Assembly: GCA_024681495.1 (NCBI GenBank)
Contig: JAILAS010000014.1
Span: forward strand, 1 to 26,966
Direction of reading: 5' to 3'
DNA from: Eubacterium sp.
Lineage (GTDB): Bacteria; Bacillota; Clostridia; Lachnospirales; Lachnospiraceae
Length of the DNA: 26,966 bases
Shown: positions 1 to 8,356 of the stretch, in pieces
How the letters are laid out: each line of letters begins with the position of its first letter
Position numbering within the stretch: the stretch's first letter is position 1
Position numbers and translations under genes: made by a program
Notes under the pieces: model-generated
The model's input: the letters and a program-made list of their open reading frames with translations, nothing else
What the model was told of the DNA's origin: nothing
The model's database searches: none

Positions 1-1063
1 CCTCCTCCTCGCTGTTAAACAGCGAGAACACCTGCGTAGGGAAGCCCAGACAGAGAATAGCTATTACCACCAGGAAGCCGGTGCATACGGCCTCGTTGGT
101 CCAGAATATCTTCCTGACGCGGTCCTTTTTTCCGGCCGCGATGTTCTGCCCTATCATGGCCGACGATGCAGACTGCATGGAGGCGGTGATAACTCCCATG
201 ATTCCGTTCAGCTTCGCACCCACCGCGTCCACCGCGGAGGCGGTGAGGCTGCAGGCGTTTACGCGCGAGTTCACGAACATCATGGACACCTGTATGAATA
301 TCTGCTGAATCCCGATGGGAAGCCCCAGGCGGACAATCCTGCCCATGACCACCCTGTTGGGAATAAAGCTGCTGAGTTTAAAATCGAACCCGAAGGATTT
401 CCTGTGTATGTACAGGTAGACTATCGAGATGAGGAAGGATACGCCCTGACCGATAATGGTGGCCAGCGCCGCTCCCGCCGACTGCATCCCCATGGCACCG
501 ACGAATACGAGGTCCAAAACCACATTGACGGCCGTCGCAACCAATGCAAACACCATGGGGAGCCTGGACTCCCCCATTCCGCGAAGAATGGCGCTCACCA
601 CGTTGTAGCCGCATATGAACAGGACTCCGCCGCAGCAGATGAGCATGTAGTCGCCCGTCTGCGACACGGCCGCCTCGGGAGTGTGGAGTATGCCGATCAG
701 GTGCGGGCTTACAATCAGCCCGATTATCGTAATCAGTACACCCGTGCCCAGAAGCAGGACAAAGAGCGTTCCTATAGTCTTATTGAGTTTGTCGTAGTTC
801 TTCGAGCCGACCAGCTGGGATATGTAAATCTGCCCGCCGGCGGAAAAGCCTATGATAAACGATGTGATGAGCATGAGGAGATGTCCCCCTATGCCCACAG
901 CCGAAAGGCCCACACTTCCGACGAAGTGCCCTACAACGGCCAGATCGACCAGATTATATAGGACCTGCAGGATGCTGGCCCCCATAAAGGGGAGGGAATA
1001 GACGATGAGCTCTTTGGCCACGTTTCCCTCCGTAAGATCTTTTATCAGACTCTCATCTTTCAA
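1..1063 (-). CDS. MATE family multidrug efflux transporter, C-terminus cut by window edge
   Basis: An open frame of 354 codons runs off the left edge. The translation is highly hydrophobic and begins with MATE-type sequence: KELIVYSLPFMGASILQVLY, then VDLAVVGHFVG, later SAILRGMGESRLPMVFALVA, and a second-half copy with GLPIGIQQIFIQVSMMFVN and VGAKLNGIM. Members of this family are about 440-460 residues with 12 membrane helices and export cationic drugs or metabolites by Na+ or H+ antiport; roughly 90-100 residues are missing here. I place the start at a TTG at 1063, giving the N-terminus (M)KDESLIKDLTEGNVAKELI. It lies 9 bases after the stop of the upstream SEC-C gene, with an AGGA element overlapping that stop, so translational coupling is likely. 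A GTG at 1021 is an alternative start but would lose the usual hydrophilic N-terminal lead-in. The substrate cannot be inferred. Confidence 0.9.
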   Translation of the reverse strand, partial: MKDESLIKDLTEGNVAKELIVYSLPFMGASILQVLYNLVDLAVVGHFVGSVGLSAVGIGGHLLMLITSFIIGFSAGGQIYISQLVGSKNYDKLNKTIGTLFVLLLGTGVLITIIGLIVSPHLIGILHTPEAAVSQTGDYMLICCGGVLFICGYNVVSAILRGMGESRLPMVFALVATAVNVVLDLVFVGAMGMQSAGAALATIIGQGVSFLISIVYLYIHRKSFGFDFKLSSFIPNRVVMGRIVRLGLPIGIQQIFIQVSMMFVNSRVNACSLTASAVDAVGAKLNGIMGVITASMQSASSAMIGQNIAAGKKDRVRKIFWTNEAVCTGFLVVIAILCLGFPTQVFSLFNSEEE

Positions 1064-1072
1064 TTCTAATTC

Positions 1073-1609
1073 CTATCTGGCAAGAGCCTGCGCCTCGGCC
1101 TCTTCGTCCTTGCGCATGCAGCAATTCTTGTACTTCTTTCCGCTGCCACAGGGGCAGGGCTCGTTACGTCCCACCTTCTTGGGCTTAACTATAGTGCGTG
1201 ATTTCTTCTGCTCCTTATAGAAGCGCTGGCGGGTCTCCTCGTCGAAGATGTCGTTCCACTCCTCGAGGCCGTAGAGCCAGTCAGCCTGAGCGTCCACCAT
1301 GTTCTTATAGAGCCTCTCCTTATCGAACTTAAGAGAAACCTCGGTGTCCTCCTCCATCTCCTCGATGGGGTTTGGAGTAACCAGGCTGTCGTTGATTCCG
1401 TCGAGGAAACCAACCATGGCCATAAGCTCGATGTCGAACTGCTCGGCCAGGCCCTTAACCGTACCCTTAACCTCCACGTCCGGATTCTTCAGAAGCTGGG
1501 CATAGACGTTCTTTTCCTTCTCGAAATATCTCTTCCAGAATGCCTCGAGCTCGTTTCTGTCGGCGTTCTGATTATACGCAACCTTTTTCCACTCTTCCAG
1601 TAAAGCCAT
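1073..1609 (-). CDS. SEC-C zinc-motif protein
   Basis: This 178-residue protein ends in a clear SEC-C motif, VGRNEPCPCGSGKKYKNCC (Cys-x-Cys-x8-Cys-Cys). This is the zinc-binding module also found at the end of SecA and in YecA-like proteins, where it can contact SecB or ribosomes. The rest is mainly helical and charged, with a hydrophobic patch MAMVGFLDGI near residue 90, and I assign it no enzyme activity. The start is the ATG at 1609, preceded by a GAGAGGTAAG ribosome site. A promoter lies upstream at 1683-1711. It probably heads a two-gene unit with the MATE transporter. A role near protein export or translation is an inference from the motif only. Confidence 0.85.
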   Translation of the reverse strand: MALLEEWKKVAYNQNADRNELEAFWKRYFEKEKNVYAQLLKNPDVEVKGTVKGLAEQFDIELMAMVGFLDGINDSLVTPNPIEEMEEDTEVSLKFDKERLYKNMVDAQADWLYGLEEWNDIFDEETRQRFYKEQKKSRTIVKPKKVGRNEPCPCGSGKKYKNCCMRKDEEAEAQALAR

Positions 1610-1682
1610 AAAAACACTTACCTCTCTTTTAAAAAATGTAACATGCGGCGCGGCATTTTCGCCGAAATCCGCTATGTGATAT

Positions 1683-1711
1683 CTTACCCGATTTTACTGC
1701 CCATAGCAAGA
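1683..1711 (-). promoter_or_regulatory. Sigma-A-type promoter for the SEC-C/MATE unit
   Basis: On the minus strand TTGCTA (1706-1711) and TAAGAT (1683-1688) are separated by exactly 17 bp, about 75 bases before the SEC-C start codon. The match is good but it is a prediction only. Confidence 0.55.
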
Positions 1712-1742
1712 AAAATGATTCGATACGCGCTCATAAATAGTA

Positions 1743-1748
1743 TATAAT
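1743..1748 (+). promoter_or_regulatory. -10 box of the RRE/HPr-kinase-like gene
   Basis: A perfect TATAAT lies 32 bases before the ATG at 1781. The matching -35 is poor (TTCGAT at 1721-1726, 16 bp spacer). If this promoter is real, transcription starts near 1755, which rules out the in-frame TTG at 1748 as the start codon. Confidence 0.5.
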
Positions 1749-1780
1749 TGACGTATCTAATCTTACAGGGGGATACTGTA

Positions 1781-2965
1781 ATGAAAATCAAAAAGGACTA
1801 TAAAATCAAAAAGATAGGTCCGGCCACCTACCTGCTGCCCTACGGCCAGTCGGCGGCCGAGCACCTGGGCTCTGTGGAGCTGAACTCCACCGGCGAACTC
1901 ATCGCCATGCTGCTGCTAATGGACCTTCCAAGAGAGAAGATTCTCAGCAGGATGCAGAAGCACTATAACGCATCCGACGAGGACATGAAGATGATTTCGT
2001 CAGACCTCGACGAGTTCTGCGCGGATCTTAAGAAGAGAGGCATTCTCACGGAGGACGGCGACGACCTTAAGACACGGGGATCCTCCGGCGCGCACTACTT
2101 CAAGATAGCCTCGCACATCCTGGCCATAGAGAGCGCGGAGAGCCTCATACACGAGGACTTTAAGGGCTTCGCCCTTGCAGACGGCGACGGGGACCGCAGG
2201 GCGGACATAAGGATCACCGTCGAATACTCAGCGACATACTCCCTGCCGACCGGCGAGCTGCTGGTGCGCATGAACGGTTTTTCCATAATAAAAACCGCCT
2301 CGGGATACACGGTTACCTACGGCTCTCTGAAGCACGTAAAGGAAATGCATATATCCGAAGACGGTACTAAGGCCGTTATCTATACCAACACCGCCGAAAA
2401 CCTGAAGACGCCCGACGGAGCGAGCGCATCCGAGGAGGTATCTTTGGCCATAAGGACGGCGTTCTTATACTTCGAGCAGCTGGCGGGAAGATGCGCGATA
2501 AGGTCCTCTTCCCTCATCTACAGGGACAAGGCCATTCTCTTCTGCGGAGAGTCGGGTTCGGGGAAATCACTCGTGCCGTCAATGTGGAAAAGCAAGCTTA
2601 ACGCGGCCAACCTGAACGGCGCCTATAACCTGATAGGCATAGACGGGGAATCCGGCGACCCGCACGTATACGGGATACCCTGGGGCGGAAACACCTCGAT
2701 ATGCACCCCGGGCGAATGGCCCCTGGGCGCCACCGTATTGCTCTCCCCCTCGGCGAAAAACGCCCTGTCCACCTGCGAAGGCCCGGATAAGCCGCTGAAG
2801 CTCGCCTCGAAGCTGGTCACCCCGATGTGGACAGAGGAGATGCTGGACGCAAACCTCGACCTGTGCGAGAAGGTCGCGCTGGGCTCATACCTGTTCGAAT
2901 TCAAATACACCAAAAAGCCGGCCTCGGTCGAAATCCTGAAAAAGACTCTGGAGTCATCCATCTAG
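1781..2965 (+). CDS. PqqD/RRE-like domain fused to HPr-kinase-like ATPase
   Basis: The protein has 394 residues from the ATG at 1781, which has AGGGGG 8 bases upstream. Residues about 1-95 resemble a PqqD-like peptide-recognition domain: a small beta start (YKIKKIGPATYLLPYG), then ELNSTGELIAMLLLMDLPRE and a winged-helix-like stretch ending DLKKRGIL. The middle, about 105-240, is unassigned. Residues about 240-394 resemble the C-terminal domain of HPr kinase-like proteins, with Walker A GESGSGKS at 256-263, then DGES, YGIPWGGNTSI and a hydrophobic ATVLLSPS strand. In characterised RiPP clusters, PqqD-like domains bind leader peptides, and HPr-kinase homologues occur in lasso-peptide and related pathways. 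No precursor peptide, radical SAM or other maturase gene lies beside it, so it looks orphan. The domain calls are from motif reading; the function is unknown. Confidence 0.75.
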   Translation: MKIKKDYKIKKIGPATYLLPYGQSAAEHLGSVELNSTGELIAMLLLMDLPREKILSRMQKHYNASDEDMKMISSDLDEFCADLKKRGILTEDGDDLKTRGSSGAHYFKIASHILAIESAESLIHEDFKGFALADGDGDRRADIRITVEYSATYSLPTGELLVRMNGFSIIKTASGYTVTYGSLKHVKEMHISEDGTKAVIYTNTAENLKTPDGASASEEVSLAIRTAFLYFEQLAGRCAIRSSSLIYRDKAILFCGESGSGKSLVPSMWKSKLNAANLNGAYNLIGIDGESGDPHVYGIPWGGNTSICTPGEWPLGATVLLSPSAKNALSTCEGPDKPLKLASKLVTPMWTEEMLDANLDLCEKVALGSYLFEFKYTKKPASVEILKKTLESSI

Positions 2966-3007
2966 GCTGTCGCCGGGGGCGGGAGTCTCCGACCGGGCTG
3001 CGCTTAC

Positions 3008-4300
3008 CTACAATTTCACCTTCACCTTATCGCTCCACTCGGAATAGACCTTTCCGTCGTCGGTCTTCTTGTAAGAGCGGATTCTAATGTAGTATGTCTT
3101 ACCCTTCTTGAGATTCTCGAGGAGGGTTTTTAACGTGGTTTTTGAGCCCACCGTTATCTTCTTCGACTTCTTGAAGTTCTTGCTGCTCGTGGTGTACTGA
3201 ATCTGATAGCCCGAGGATCCGCCGCTCTTGGTCCACGTCACCTTTGCGGTGGTCTTGCTCTTTTTTACCGCCTTGAGGATGGTGGGAGTCTTTAGGAACC
3301 AGGTGCTCTTCTTGTTGCTGGTGTCCTTGACGCCGTTTCCCGTGACCACCTTTATCTTATACGTATAGTGCTTGCCGGATTTGGCCGTCTTATCGGTGTA
3401 GGTGTTGGTCTTCACCGTGGCAATCTTCTTATACTTGCCGCCGTCTTCCTTCCTGTAGACGACGTACTTCTTCGCGCTGGTGGCCTTCTTCCACTTGAGG
3501 CTTATGCTCTTTTGGTTGGTGGTGACCTTCTTAAGCTTCGTGAGGTTGAGGCTCCCGTACCACTTGTCGAGGTCTATGTAAGTGGAGCCGTCCCAGGACA
3601 CCTTGCCCGAGCTGCTGTACTGCCAGATGTTGTAATAGTGATAGCTCTTATAGGTAGCCCAGGAGTACCCGAGCGCCTCAATGGCTGCCTCGTCGGCATA
3701 GGCCACGCAGCCCACCCTGTAGGCGGCCACCCAGTGACAGTACTTAGTGTCCTTCTTAGCAAACTTATCCAGGTAGGTGTACCAGTAGTACACGCTGGAA
3801 TAGACGCCGGCCTTGTATCCGGCATTGCTTATCTTATTGCAGAACGCGAAAGCCATCTTCGAGAGCTTAGACGTCGATACCGACTTAAATACGGAGCTGT
3901 CCTCGACGTCCCAGAACACGGGAAGGTCGGGGGAATAGCCCTTGAGGTTCTTAATGCAGATCTTAGCGTCCTTCTTCGCTCCGCTCACGCTCTTGGCCGT
4001 GCTGTAAAAGTACACGCCGTAGGGAATACCGTACTTCTCGCACATGGACGCATTGTACTCGAACTGGGAGTCCACGTAATCACCGTGCCCCAGGCGCAAT
4101 ATGGCGAAGTCGATATCATCGGCCGCCTCCTCCCAGTCGATGGTGCCCTGATAGTAGCTCACGTCCACTCCCGTATAGGTGTAGTCGTCGCTCACGTACG
4201 TGGATGCCTGTGCCCTCTGCGAAAGACCCAGAAGGGCGGCAGCCGCCACCGCGAGGACCATAAGACACTTAACTATTCTTTCCCTGCTAAAAACTCTCAT
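3008..4300 (-). CDS. Secreted GH25 lysozyme with two FN3-like domains
   Basis: The protein has 430 residues. A Sec signal peptide (VLAVAAAALLGLSQRAQAS) covers about residues 1-33. Residues about 40-235 are a GH25 muramidase domain: GVDVSYYQGTIDW at the start carries the conserved early Asp, FWDVEDSS carries the catalytic Asp/Glu pair, and IWQYSSSGKV...DLDKWYG closes the barrel. Two Lys- and Thr-rich fibronectin-III-like repeats follow (about 255-335 and 340-430), probably for cell-surface or polymer binding. Known GH25 enzymes cleave the N-acetylmuramic acid to N-acetylglucosamine bond in peptidoglycan. Its ATG overlaps the stop of the GH5 gene as ATGA, with an AAGGAAA site inside that gene, so the two are translationally coupled. 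It is the last gene of the radA unit; I see no convincing terminator in the 42 bases before the convergent neighbour. Confidence 0.92.
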   Translation of the reverse strand: MRVFSRERIVKCLMVLAVAAAALLGLSQRAQASTYVSDDYTYTGVDVSYYQGTIDWEEAADDIDFAILRLGHGDYVDSQFEYNASMCEKYGIPYGVYFYSTAKSVSGAKKDAKICIKNLKGYSPDLPVFWDVEDSSVFKSVSTSKLSKMAFAFCNKISNAGYKAGVYSSVYYWYTYLDKFAKKDTKYCHWVAAYRVGCVAYADEAAIEALGYSWATYKSYHYYNIWQYSSSGKVSWDGSTYIDLDKWYGSLNLTKLKKVTTNQKSISLKWKKATSAKKYVVYRKEDGGKYKKIATVKTNTYTDKTAKSGKHYTYKIKVVTGNGVKDTSNKKSTWFLKTPTILKAVKKSKTTAKVTWTKSGGSSGYQIQYTTSSKNFKKSKKITVGSKTTLKTLLENLKKGKTYYIRIRSYKKTDDGKVYSEWSDKVKVKL

Positions 4301-5316
4301 GTTTGTTTCCTTATCTTCTTTCTAAACCATTTGCCGGAGGGAGAAAGGTTCTTCTTTTTCCATCCGCTTGTCTTCGAGCACGATGACTTTATGAGCGCGG
4401 AGGACTCGTCCTTGTTCGACAGGTTCCAGGCGACGAAGGACAGGCCGTTTTTATTGATGAACTTCATCCATTTATTGCCGGCGGACTTGTAGACGCCGCC
4501 GTTTCCGGACGCGTCGCTTATCCCGCACTCGGTTATGAAAAGCGGAACACCCGCATCGAGCGCCTTCTGCGCCTTCTCTCTCAGGTAATCACCGTGCGTG
4601 CCCGCATAGAAGTGCAGGCTGTACATCACGTTGTCGTAGTTGAGCTCGTGCCCTATCACATCGTCCACGTCCTGGCTCCAGGTGTTCGTGCCGACCACCA
4701 CCACGGCGTCGGAATCGTACTTCCTTATGACCTTTACGACTGACGATGCGTACTTTCGTATGGACTTCCAGCTCGTCCCGTTGGGCTCGTTGCAGACCTC
4801 GTAGATGACGTTCGGATACGACGCGTACTTCTTCGCCATCTTCCTGAAGAACTTTTTGGCAGCCTTCTTGTGGGTGTTGGGGTTTCCGTCGCTCAGTATG
4901 TGCCAGTCGATAATGACATACATCCCGTTGAGAGTGGCGGCCTTAACACCCTTGTCGATGAGCTTTATGAGGTTCTTCTTCTCTGACGAGGACACGGTGC
5001 AGTAGCCGCCGTACTCCTGCGTGTACATGGCCAGCCGCACCACGTTGGCGCGCCAGTCGGTCCTTAATGTCGAGAACGCATCCTGGTTTACATAATCCGG
5101 AAACCACGCGAGCCCGTGCGTGCTGACCCCCTTAAGTCTGACGCTCTCCCCGGACTCGTTCACGAGCCCCGTGCCTTCCACGTGCAGGGCCTCGATGGAC
5201 TCCTTCGCCTCACCCAGATCGGAGTACAACGTCCCCGCATGAGCCTCGCTCGAAAAGACAAAGATGGCCCCCGCAATGCAGAGGGCCGCCGCAATCGTCT
5301 TCATTAACCTTTTCAT
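4297..5316 (-). CDS. Secreted GH5 glycoside hydrolase (endoglucanase-like)
   Basis: The protein has 339 residues with a signal peptide (MKRLMKTIAAALCIAGAIFV, cleavage near AHA-G at 27-28). The single catalytic domain fits GH5: RLKGVSTHGLAWFP, RANVVRLAMYT, YVIIDWHILSDGNPN, the acid/base Glu177 in IYEVCNEPNG, HFYAGTHGDY, and the nucleophile Glu263 in LFITECGISDASG. The final segment around FVAWNLSNKDE is also typical. The closest subfamily look is cellulase GH5_2, so beta-1,4-glucan is the likely substrate, but mannan or another glucan is possible. No carbohydrate-binding module is attached; the C-terminus is a short basic tail. GGGGAGG lies 7 bases before the ATG, and the gene starts 18 bases after the C39-like gene and overlaps the GH25 gene by 4 bases. 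Confidence 0.9.
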   Translation of the reverse strand: MKRLMKTIAAALCIAGAIFVFSSEAHAGTLYSDLGEAKESIEALHVEGTGLVNESGESVRLKGVSTHGLAWFPDYVNQDAFSTLRTDWRANVVRLAMYTQEYGGYCTVSSSEKKNLIKLIDKGVKAATLNGMYVIIDWHILSDGNPNTHKKAAKKFFRKMAKKYASYPNVIYEVCNEPNGTSWKSIRKYASSVVKVIRKYDSDAVVVVGTNTWSQDVDDVIGHELNYDNVMYSLHFYAGTHGDYLREKAQKALDAGVPLFITECGISDASGNGGVYKSAGNKWMKFINKNGLSFVAWNLSNKDESSALIKSSCSKTSGWKKKNLSPSGKWFRKKIRKQT

Positions 5317-5334
5317 AACATACCTCCCCGGGCC

Positions 5335-6252
5335 TTAGGGCCTCACCCAGTTTTCCTCGATGCCGCTCCCCTTCAGCTCGTCGTCGGAGCTGTCGTAGGA
5401 TGAAACCAGAAGGTACTGGAACTTGCTGGTCGTCTTAAGCGCATCGTATACGTATCGAAGCGGAATGCGGGTGCGATTGTTCACCGGGTCTCCCGGCTCG
5501 CATAAAAACACAGTCCCGTCGGAGGAATCGTAGTTCCAGATGTTAACGTAATGCCCGGAAGTATCCTCCCAGAACGTGTCGTCGCAGTAGCTCGACACCA
5601 GCACAATAGCCGTGGGATTCTCCTCCATCTGTGCCGCGAACTGCTCGTAAGTGGTGGGCTTATAGTACACGTCCGTGTCCATGCCGCACTTCTTAAGGGC
5701 ATTCTTCATGTCCCCCCAGCCTATGGCGCCGCTGTACCAGCTCACCGTGTATCCGGTGTTGCTCATGGCGAATTCACAAAGGTCCACCGGGGAGGCCTCC
5801 CTCCCGCTCAGGGTGCAATATATATTCGCCATACAGCACGGCCCACAGCCGAAGGCACCGAAGACGTTTCCGTTCACGACCAGAGAGCACCACTCTCCCG
5901 ACCAGTTGGTCTTACCCTCCCAGGCCTTCGGACCCTGGAGGAAGGACCACACGGTCTCGTCCATCCTGGTGGCCATGTAGCTGGTGAAAAGAGGATTCTC
6001 TCCGCCGTCGGAATAAAACATGATTCCCTCGGTCAGCCGAAGCCTCTTTATCTCCTGCATCGTCTCCAGAGTCGACAGCACGCTGACCGAAAGCTCCCGA
6101 GCCGACCCCGCCGTAGCGCTGGCCGACTCCGTATCGCCGTCGGATACAGTCTCCCGGTTCTCCCACTTCAGGACGCCAATTATAACCGCAGCCACCGCAA
6201 TCACGCTAAACACGAAAAAAGCCACGGTTCTTTTCTTATTCTTCAACCACAC
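5335..6252 (-). CDS. Membrane-anchored C39-like cysteine peptidase
   Basis: The protein has 305 residues. An N-terminal membrane segment (FFVFSVIAVAAVIIGVLKW) without an obvious cleavage site suggests an anchored protein with its domain outside. The domain resembles the Peptidase_C39_2 family: the nucleophile region FGAFGCGPCCMANIY, a catalytic His in SGHYVNIWNYD, and a following acidic EPGDP. Such proteins are papain-fold peptidases or bacteriocin-leader-like peptidases, but no ABC exporter domain is attached. The start is GTG at 6252, three bases after the lepB stop, with only a weak GGTAAG ribosome site, so translation probably depends on coupling to lepB. The target could be a cell-wall or secreted protein; nothing in the sequence decides this. 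The protein is Cys-rich around the active site (GCGPCC plus a nearby Cys in NIYCTLSG). Confidence 0.8.
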   Translation of the reverse strand: MWLKNKKRTVAFFVFSVIAVAAVIIGVLKWENRETVSDGDTESASATAGSARELSVSVLSTLETMQEIKRLRLTEGIMFYSDGGENPLFTSYMATRMDETVWSFLQGPKAWEGKTNWSGEWCSLVVNGNVFGAFGCGPCCMANIYCTLSGREASPVDLCEFAMSNTGYTVSWYSGAIGWGDMKNALKKCGMDTDVYYKPTTYEQFAAQMEENPTAIVLVSSYCDDTFWEDTSGHYVNIWNYDSSDGTVFLCEPGDPVNNRTRIPLRYVYDALKTTSKFQYLLVSSYDSSDDELKGSGIEENWVRP

Positions 6253-6255
6253 TTC

Positions 6256-6942
6256 TTACCACACCAAGCCAATGTCCTCGAAGGGCCAGAAGATAACCCA
6301 GGCCTTCGCGACTATCTTATCCTTCTCAACATAGGTATACTGCTCCGCCTCTTCCTCAGTAGTGGCGAGTCCGGCGGACAGGGCCTTATCGGCCCAGAAT
6401 CTGGAATCCACGGATACGTTTCGGTTATCGCCGAGCATCAGGTAGCAGCCCTCGGGCACCTCGAAGTCATATCCGTCGTTGTCGTTAATCCACTCCTCCG
6501 GGAGGTAGTCCTCCTCCAGGAGCTCTCCGTCGATATATACTGAACCGGACTCTATGCGCACATTCTCACCCGGGAGGCCGATTATCCTCTTAATATAAAG
6601 AGTCTCCTCGTCGACAGGATAGTGGAACACCACGATATCTCCCCTGGCGGGATCCTGGAACAGATACGCGAGCCTGACGCCCAGCACGTGGTCCCCGGTC
6701 ATAATAGTCTCCTCCATGGAGCTGGACGGGATGTACGCATTCACGAAGACGAACCTCGTCAAAACGAAACACACCACGAACGTGACCGCGATGATTTTCA
6801 AATAGCTAAGTATCTCTTTGCCCGCCCTCTTTCCAAGGGACTCGGGCGCCTTTTCCCCGCCGTCGGTCACGGGGGCGTTTTCCTCCGTGTTTACCGGGCC
6901 GTTTCCACCCTCGACGGGATTGTTGTTTTCATCATACTGCAT
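6256..6942 (-). CDS. lepB: Signal peptidase I
   Basis: The protein has 228 residues. After an acidic, Asn-rich cytoplasmic lead of about 45 residues comes one membrane helix (IIAVTFVVCFVLTRFVF). The catalytic domain carries the serine in IPSSSMEETI (Ser75) and the general-base lysine in YIKRIIGLPG (Lys118), followed by YLMLGDNRNVSVDSRFW. These are the diagnostic boxes of type I signal peptidases, which cut exported preproteins on the outer face of the membrane. The ATG at 6942 has AAGGAGAG 6 bases upstream and lies 19 bases after radA. The next three genes all encode exported or anchored proteins, of which the GH5 and GH25 products carry cleavable signal peptides. That may be coincidence or a matched set. 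Confidence 0.95.
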   Translation of the reverse strand: MQYDENNNPVEGGNGPVNTEENAPVTDGGEKAPESLGKRAGKEILSYLKIIAVTFVVCFVLTRFVFVNAYIPSSSMEETIMTGDHVLGVRLAYLFQDPARGDIVVFHYPVDEETLYIKRIIGLPGENVRIESGSVYIDGELLEEDYLPEEWINDNDGYDFEVPEGCYLMLGDNRNVSVDSRFWADKALSAGLATTEEEAEQYTYVEKDKIVAKAWVIFWPFEDIGLVW

Positions 6943-6961
6943 TTTATACTCTCCTTAAGAA

Positions 6962-8335
6962 TCAGCGAACGGCGCGCAGGGCCTCGTTAATGTCCCCCAC
7001 GGCGACGATCTCCAATCCTTCAATTTTTTCTATGGACGCCGCATTGCCGGCAGGCACCAGGGCCCTGGTAAAGCCGAGCCTGGCCGCCTCCTTAAGGCGG
7101 GCGAGCGCCAGCGACACGCTCCTTATCTCCCCGCTAAGGCCGATTTCCCCGAAGCATATGGTCCCAGGGTCTATCACGAAGTCCAAAAATCCGGATGCGA
7201 TGCAAAGCGCCACACAAAGATCCATGGCGGGCTCCTGCACCTTCATTCCTCCGGCTATATTAACATATACATCCGAATCGGACAAATTGATGCCCGCGCG
7301 CTTCTCCAAAACGGCGATGAGCAGGTTCACACGCCCCGAGTCCGTGCCCGTGGCGGCGCGCCTGGGATTGCCGAAGCGCGAGGTGGACGAGAGCGACTGC
7401 ACCTCCAGAAGAAGCGGGCGCGTGCCCTCGATGGTGCAGGTGACGCACGAGCCGCTGGCGTCCGTGCACCGGCCGCCAATCAGGAACGCCGACGGGTTCT
7501 CGACCTCCCTAAGCCCCTCCGACTCCATCTCGAAGACACCAATCTCGTCTGTGGAACCGAAGCGGTTCTTCACTCCGCGGATGATCCTGTAGGCCGCGTG
7601 GCGGTCGCCCTCGAAGTAGAGGACGGTGTCCACCATGTGCTCGAGTATCCTGGGGCCGGCCACCACTCCCTCCTTGGTCACGTGTCCGACCAGGAATATG
7701 GTAACCCCCATGGACTTGGCGAGCTTCATGAAGGTGGACGTGGCGCTCCTTATCTGCGTCACGGAACCGGGCGCCGATGACAGCTGCGAATCAACCATCG
7801 TCTGGACTGAGTCTATTATCACACAGCCCGGCTTAGATGTGGTTACCACCTGACTTATCACGTCCAGGTCAGTGTCGCACAGAAGCTTCATATTTTCGGA
7901 AAAATCCCCGATTCTGTCCGCTCGGAGCTTTATCTGCTGCATGGACTCCTCTCCGGAAACGTACAGCACAGGCTCTCCTTTCGAGGAGACGTAGCGTGCC
8001 ACCTGGAGGAGCAGCGTGGACTTTCCTATTCCCGGGTCTCCTCCCACGAGGATAAGGCTGCCGCGCACAATTCCTCCGCCGAGCACCCTGTCGAGCTCGC
8101 CGAACCCCGTCTCGAAACGGACGGAATCATCCGCCTTAACATCGGGAACGGCCACCGGCACCGGCAGGTCCGAACGGCTGATGGGCGCAGAGGACGCCCT
8201 GCCCGATGACTTGGGCGGCACCACCTCTTCGACGAACGTATTCCATTCGCGGCATCCCGGGCACTGCCCCATCCACTTGGCGCTCTCGAAGCCGCAGGAC
8301 GAACAGAAGAATATTGTGCTTTTGGACTTTGCCAT
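6962..8335 (-). CDS. radA: DNA repair protein RadA (Sms)
   Basis: The protein has 457 residues, the normal length. It shows the family's three parts in order: a C4 zinc finger (Cys11, Cys14, Cys25, Cys28 in CSSCGFESAKWMGQCPGC), a RecA-like ATPase with Walker A GGDPGIGKST at 98-107, the family-specific KNRFGS box at 256-261, and a Lon-protease-like C-terminal domain (INLSDSDVYVNIAGGMKV onwards). RadA is a DnaB-like helicase that extends D-loops and processes branched intermediates in recombination and transformation. Its ATG has an ideal GGAGGAAAT upstream. It heads the unit with lepB, C39, GH5 and GH25, and a hairpin occupies its 5' leader (8357-8393). Confidence 0.97.
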   Translation of the reverse strand: MAKSKSTIFFCSSCGFESAKWMGQCPGCREWNTFVEEVVPPKSSGRASSAPISRSDLPVPVAVPDVKADDSVRFETGFGELDRVLGGGIVRGSLILVGGDPGIGKSTLLLQVARYVSSKGEPVLYVSGEESMQQIKLRADRIGDFSENMKLLCDTDLDVISQVVTTSKPGCVIIDSVQTMVDSQLSSAPGSVTQIRSATSTFMKLAKSMGVTIFLVGHVTKEGVVAGPRILEHMVDTVLYFEGDRHAAYRIIRGVKNRFGSTDEIGVFEMESEGLREVENPSAFLIGGRCTDASGSCVTCTIEGTRPLLLEVQSLSSTSRFGNPRRAATGTDSGRVNLLIAVLEKRAGINLSDSDVYVNIAGGMKVQEPAMDLCVALCIASGFLDFVIDPGTICFGEIGLSGEIRSVSLALARLKEAARLGFTRALVPAGNAASIEKIEGLEIVAVGDINEALRAVR

Positions 8336-8356
8336 ATTTCCTCCAACTAAATAAGA

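Noticed and set aside
1748..1780. N-terminal extension of the RRE/HPr-kinase-like gene from a TTG
   Set aside because: The TTG overlaps the -10 box, and the ATG at 1781 has a well-spaced AGGGGG site.
2966..3007. Possible terminator between the convergent HPr-kinase-like and GH25 genes
   Set aside because: The region is G/C-rich with short complementary patches but has no stable stem followed by a T-run on either strand.
3368..4492. A 374-codon plus-strand frame
   Set aside because: It lies opposite the GH25 and GH5 genes, whose motifs and signal peptides are intact; this is a coding shadow.
5551..6543. A 330-codon plus-strand frame
   Set aside because: It is antisense to the C39-like and lepB genes and has His/Leu/Arg-rich shadow composition.
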